A stretch of 33,593 bases of DNA from Planctomycetaceae bacterium. Lineage in GTDB: Bacteria > Planctomycetota > SZUA-567. The position numbers and the translations under genes were made by a program. This document shows, in pieces, positions 33,139 to 33,593 of the stretch; the stretch's first letter is position 1; the number at the start of each line of letters is the position of its first letter. The stretch spans positions 1 to 33,593 of the forward strand of contig JAJPXZ010000049.1 of assembly GCA_021205245.1 (NCBI GenBank), written 5' to 3'. Below the pieces are notes generated by a model, which saw only the letters and a list, made by a program, of their open reading frames with translations, did not search any database and was not told the DNA's origin.

Positions 33139-33593
33139 ATGAAAAGAATTATTGCTGCGTTGATGGTTTCGACAATATTGCTGGGTGGCGTGTACGCCCA
33201 GGCCGGCGAGAAAATCGCCATAGGGTTTTCGAACCGTACCCTCAACGGTCCTTATTTCCAGGCGCTGACGACGCACATGGAAAACCTCGGGCGCGCTGCA
33301 GGCTATGAAGTGATCGCCACCGACGCCCGTGGCGACTACTCGAAACAGCAAAGCGACTGCGAAGATCTTATCTCCCAAAATATCAAATATCTCGTGTTGA
33401 ATCCCCAAGACCCCGACGCCGGTATACGCATTGCCCGCCAGGCCGACCGCGAGGGTATCAAAGTCATCACCATTGACTCCGACATCAGCCTGGAAGCGCC
33501 GGTCGTCACCCGCATCCTTCCGGACAACGGCGGCAACAACCTGGCCATCGGCCGCTACGCCGCCGATGTTGCCGGCGACGAACCGCTGAAGAT
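33139..33593 (+). CDS. Periplasmic sugar-binding protein, RbsB type (system 3, cut by window end)
   Basis: The first 151 residues of a third ribose-type binding protein are present; the frame is open to the last base. A signal peptide (about 1-22, ending AQA-G) is followed by IAIGFSNRTLNGPYFQAL, a typical first strand and helix, and by ILPDNGGNNLAIGRYAAD, which resembles the DN-containing strand of family binding sites. The start follows AGGAGAA. It lies 82 bases after the kinase gene in the same direction, so an ABC importer for the substrate of the GldA/GatZ/kinase genes is expected beyond the window. Confidence 0.9.
   Translation, partial: MKRIIAALMVSTILLGGVYAQAGEKIAIGFSNRTLNGPYFQALTTHMENLGRAAGYEVIATDARGDYSKQQSDCEDLISQNIKYLVLNPQDPDAGIRIARQADREGIKVITIDSDISLEAPVVTRILPDNGGNNLAIGRYAADVAGDEPLK

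Overview
The window is 33.6 kb of moderately GC-rich DNA. Every convincing gene, about 27 of them, lies on the + strand. I see no tRNA, rRNA, CRISPR array, insertion sequence or phage gene. The three sugar-binding proteins have ordinary signal peptidase I signals (Ala-X-Ala type) and no lipoprotein cysteine, which points to a periplasm and so to a diderm bacterium. A coenzyme-B12 mutase, alanine dehydrogenase and three sugar ABC importers suggest a fermentative or anaerobic heterotroph. I cannot name the taxon.

Layout. (1) 0.2-8.4 kb: a sugar, polyol or sugar-acid island with a zinc alcohol dehydrogenase, a ribose-type ABC importer, an SDR dehydrogenase, a ROK-family regulator, a small VOC protein and an L-idonate-5-dehydrogenase-like enzyme. 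The importer ATPase is interrupted by an in-frame TAG at its second Walker B glutamate. (2) 8.5-12.3 kb: a tight, strongly codon-biased operon of transaldolase, alanine dehydrogenase and aldehyde dehydrogenase. (3) 12.3-14.5 kb: a long structured intergenic region, an IolB/KduI-type isomerase and a GntR/FCD regulator. (4) 14.7-18.4 kb: a second, intact sugar ABC importer. (5) 18.5-23.8 kb: a class III aminotransferase, a hydantoinase-A-like ASKHA ATPase and a single-chain B12-dependent mutase. (6) 23.8-25.7 kb: a small membrane protein and a FetAB-type exporter. (7) 25.9-29.1 kb: a LysR regulator, a secreted alpha/beta hydrolase with a good LysR operator in front of it, and a hexapeptide acetyltransferase. 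(8) 29.4-33.6 kb: a promoter with matching palindromes, then a GldA-like dehydrogenase, an orphan GatZ/KbaZ subunit, a PfkB kinase and a third sugar-binding protein cut by the window end.

Blocks 2 to 5 may form one regulon. Similar AT-rich elements lie at the promoters of the transaldolase operon, the GntR gene, the second ABC importer and the aminotransferase operon. If they work together, the enzyme set is unusual. An unphosphorylated aldose would be imported, isomerised by the IolB-like cupin and split by transaldolase, and the freed aldehyde oxidised. Alongside this would run an alanine/pyruvate transamination loop and a B12 carbon-skeleton rearrangement with its own presumed reactivating ATPase. 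I match this set to no pathway I know. It is the best candidate here for an undescribed system, and the substrate is unknown.
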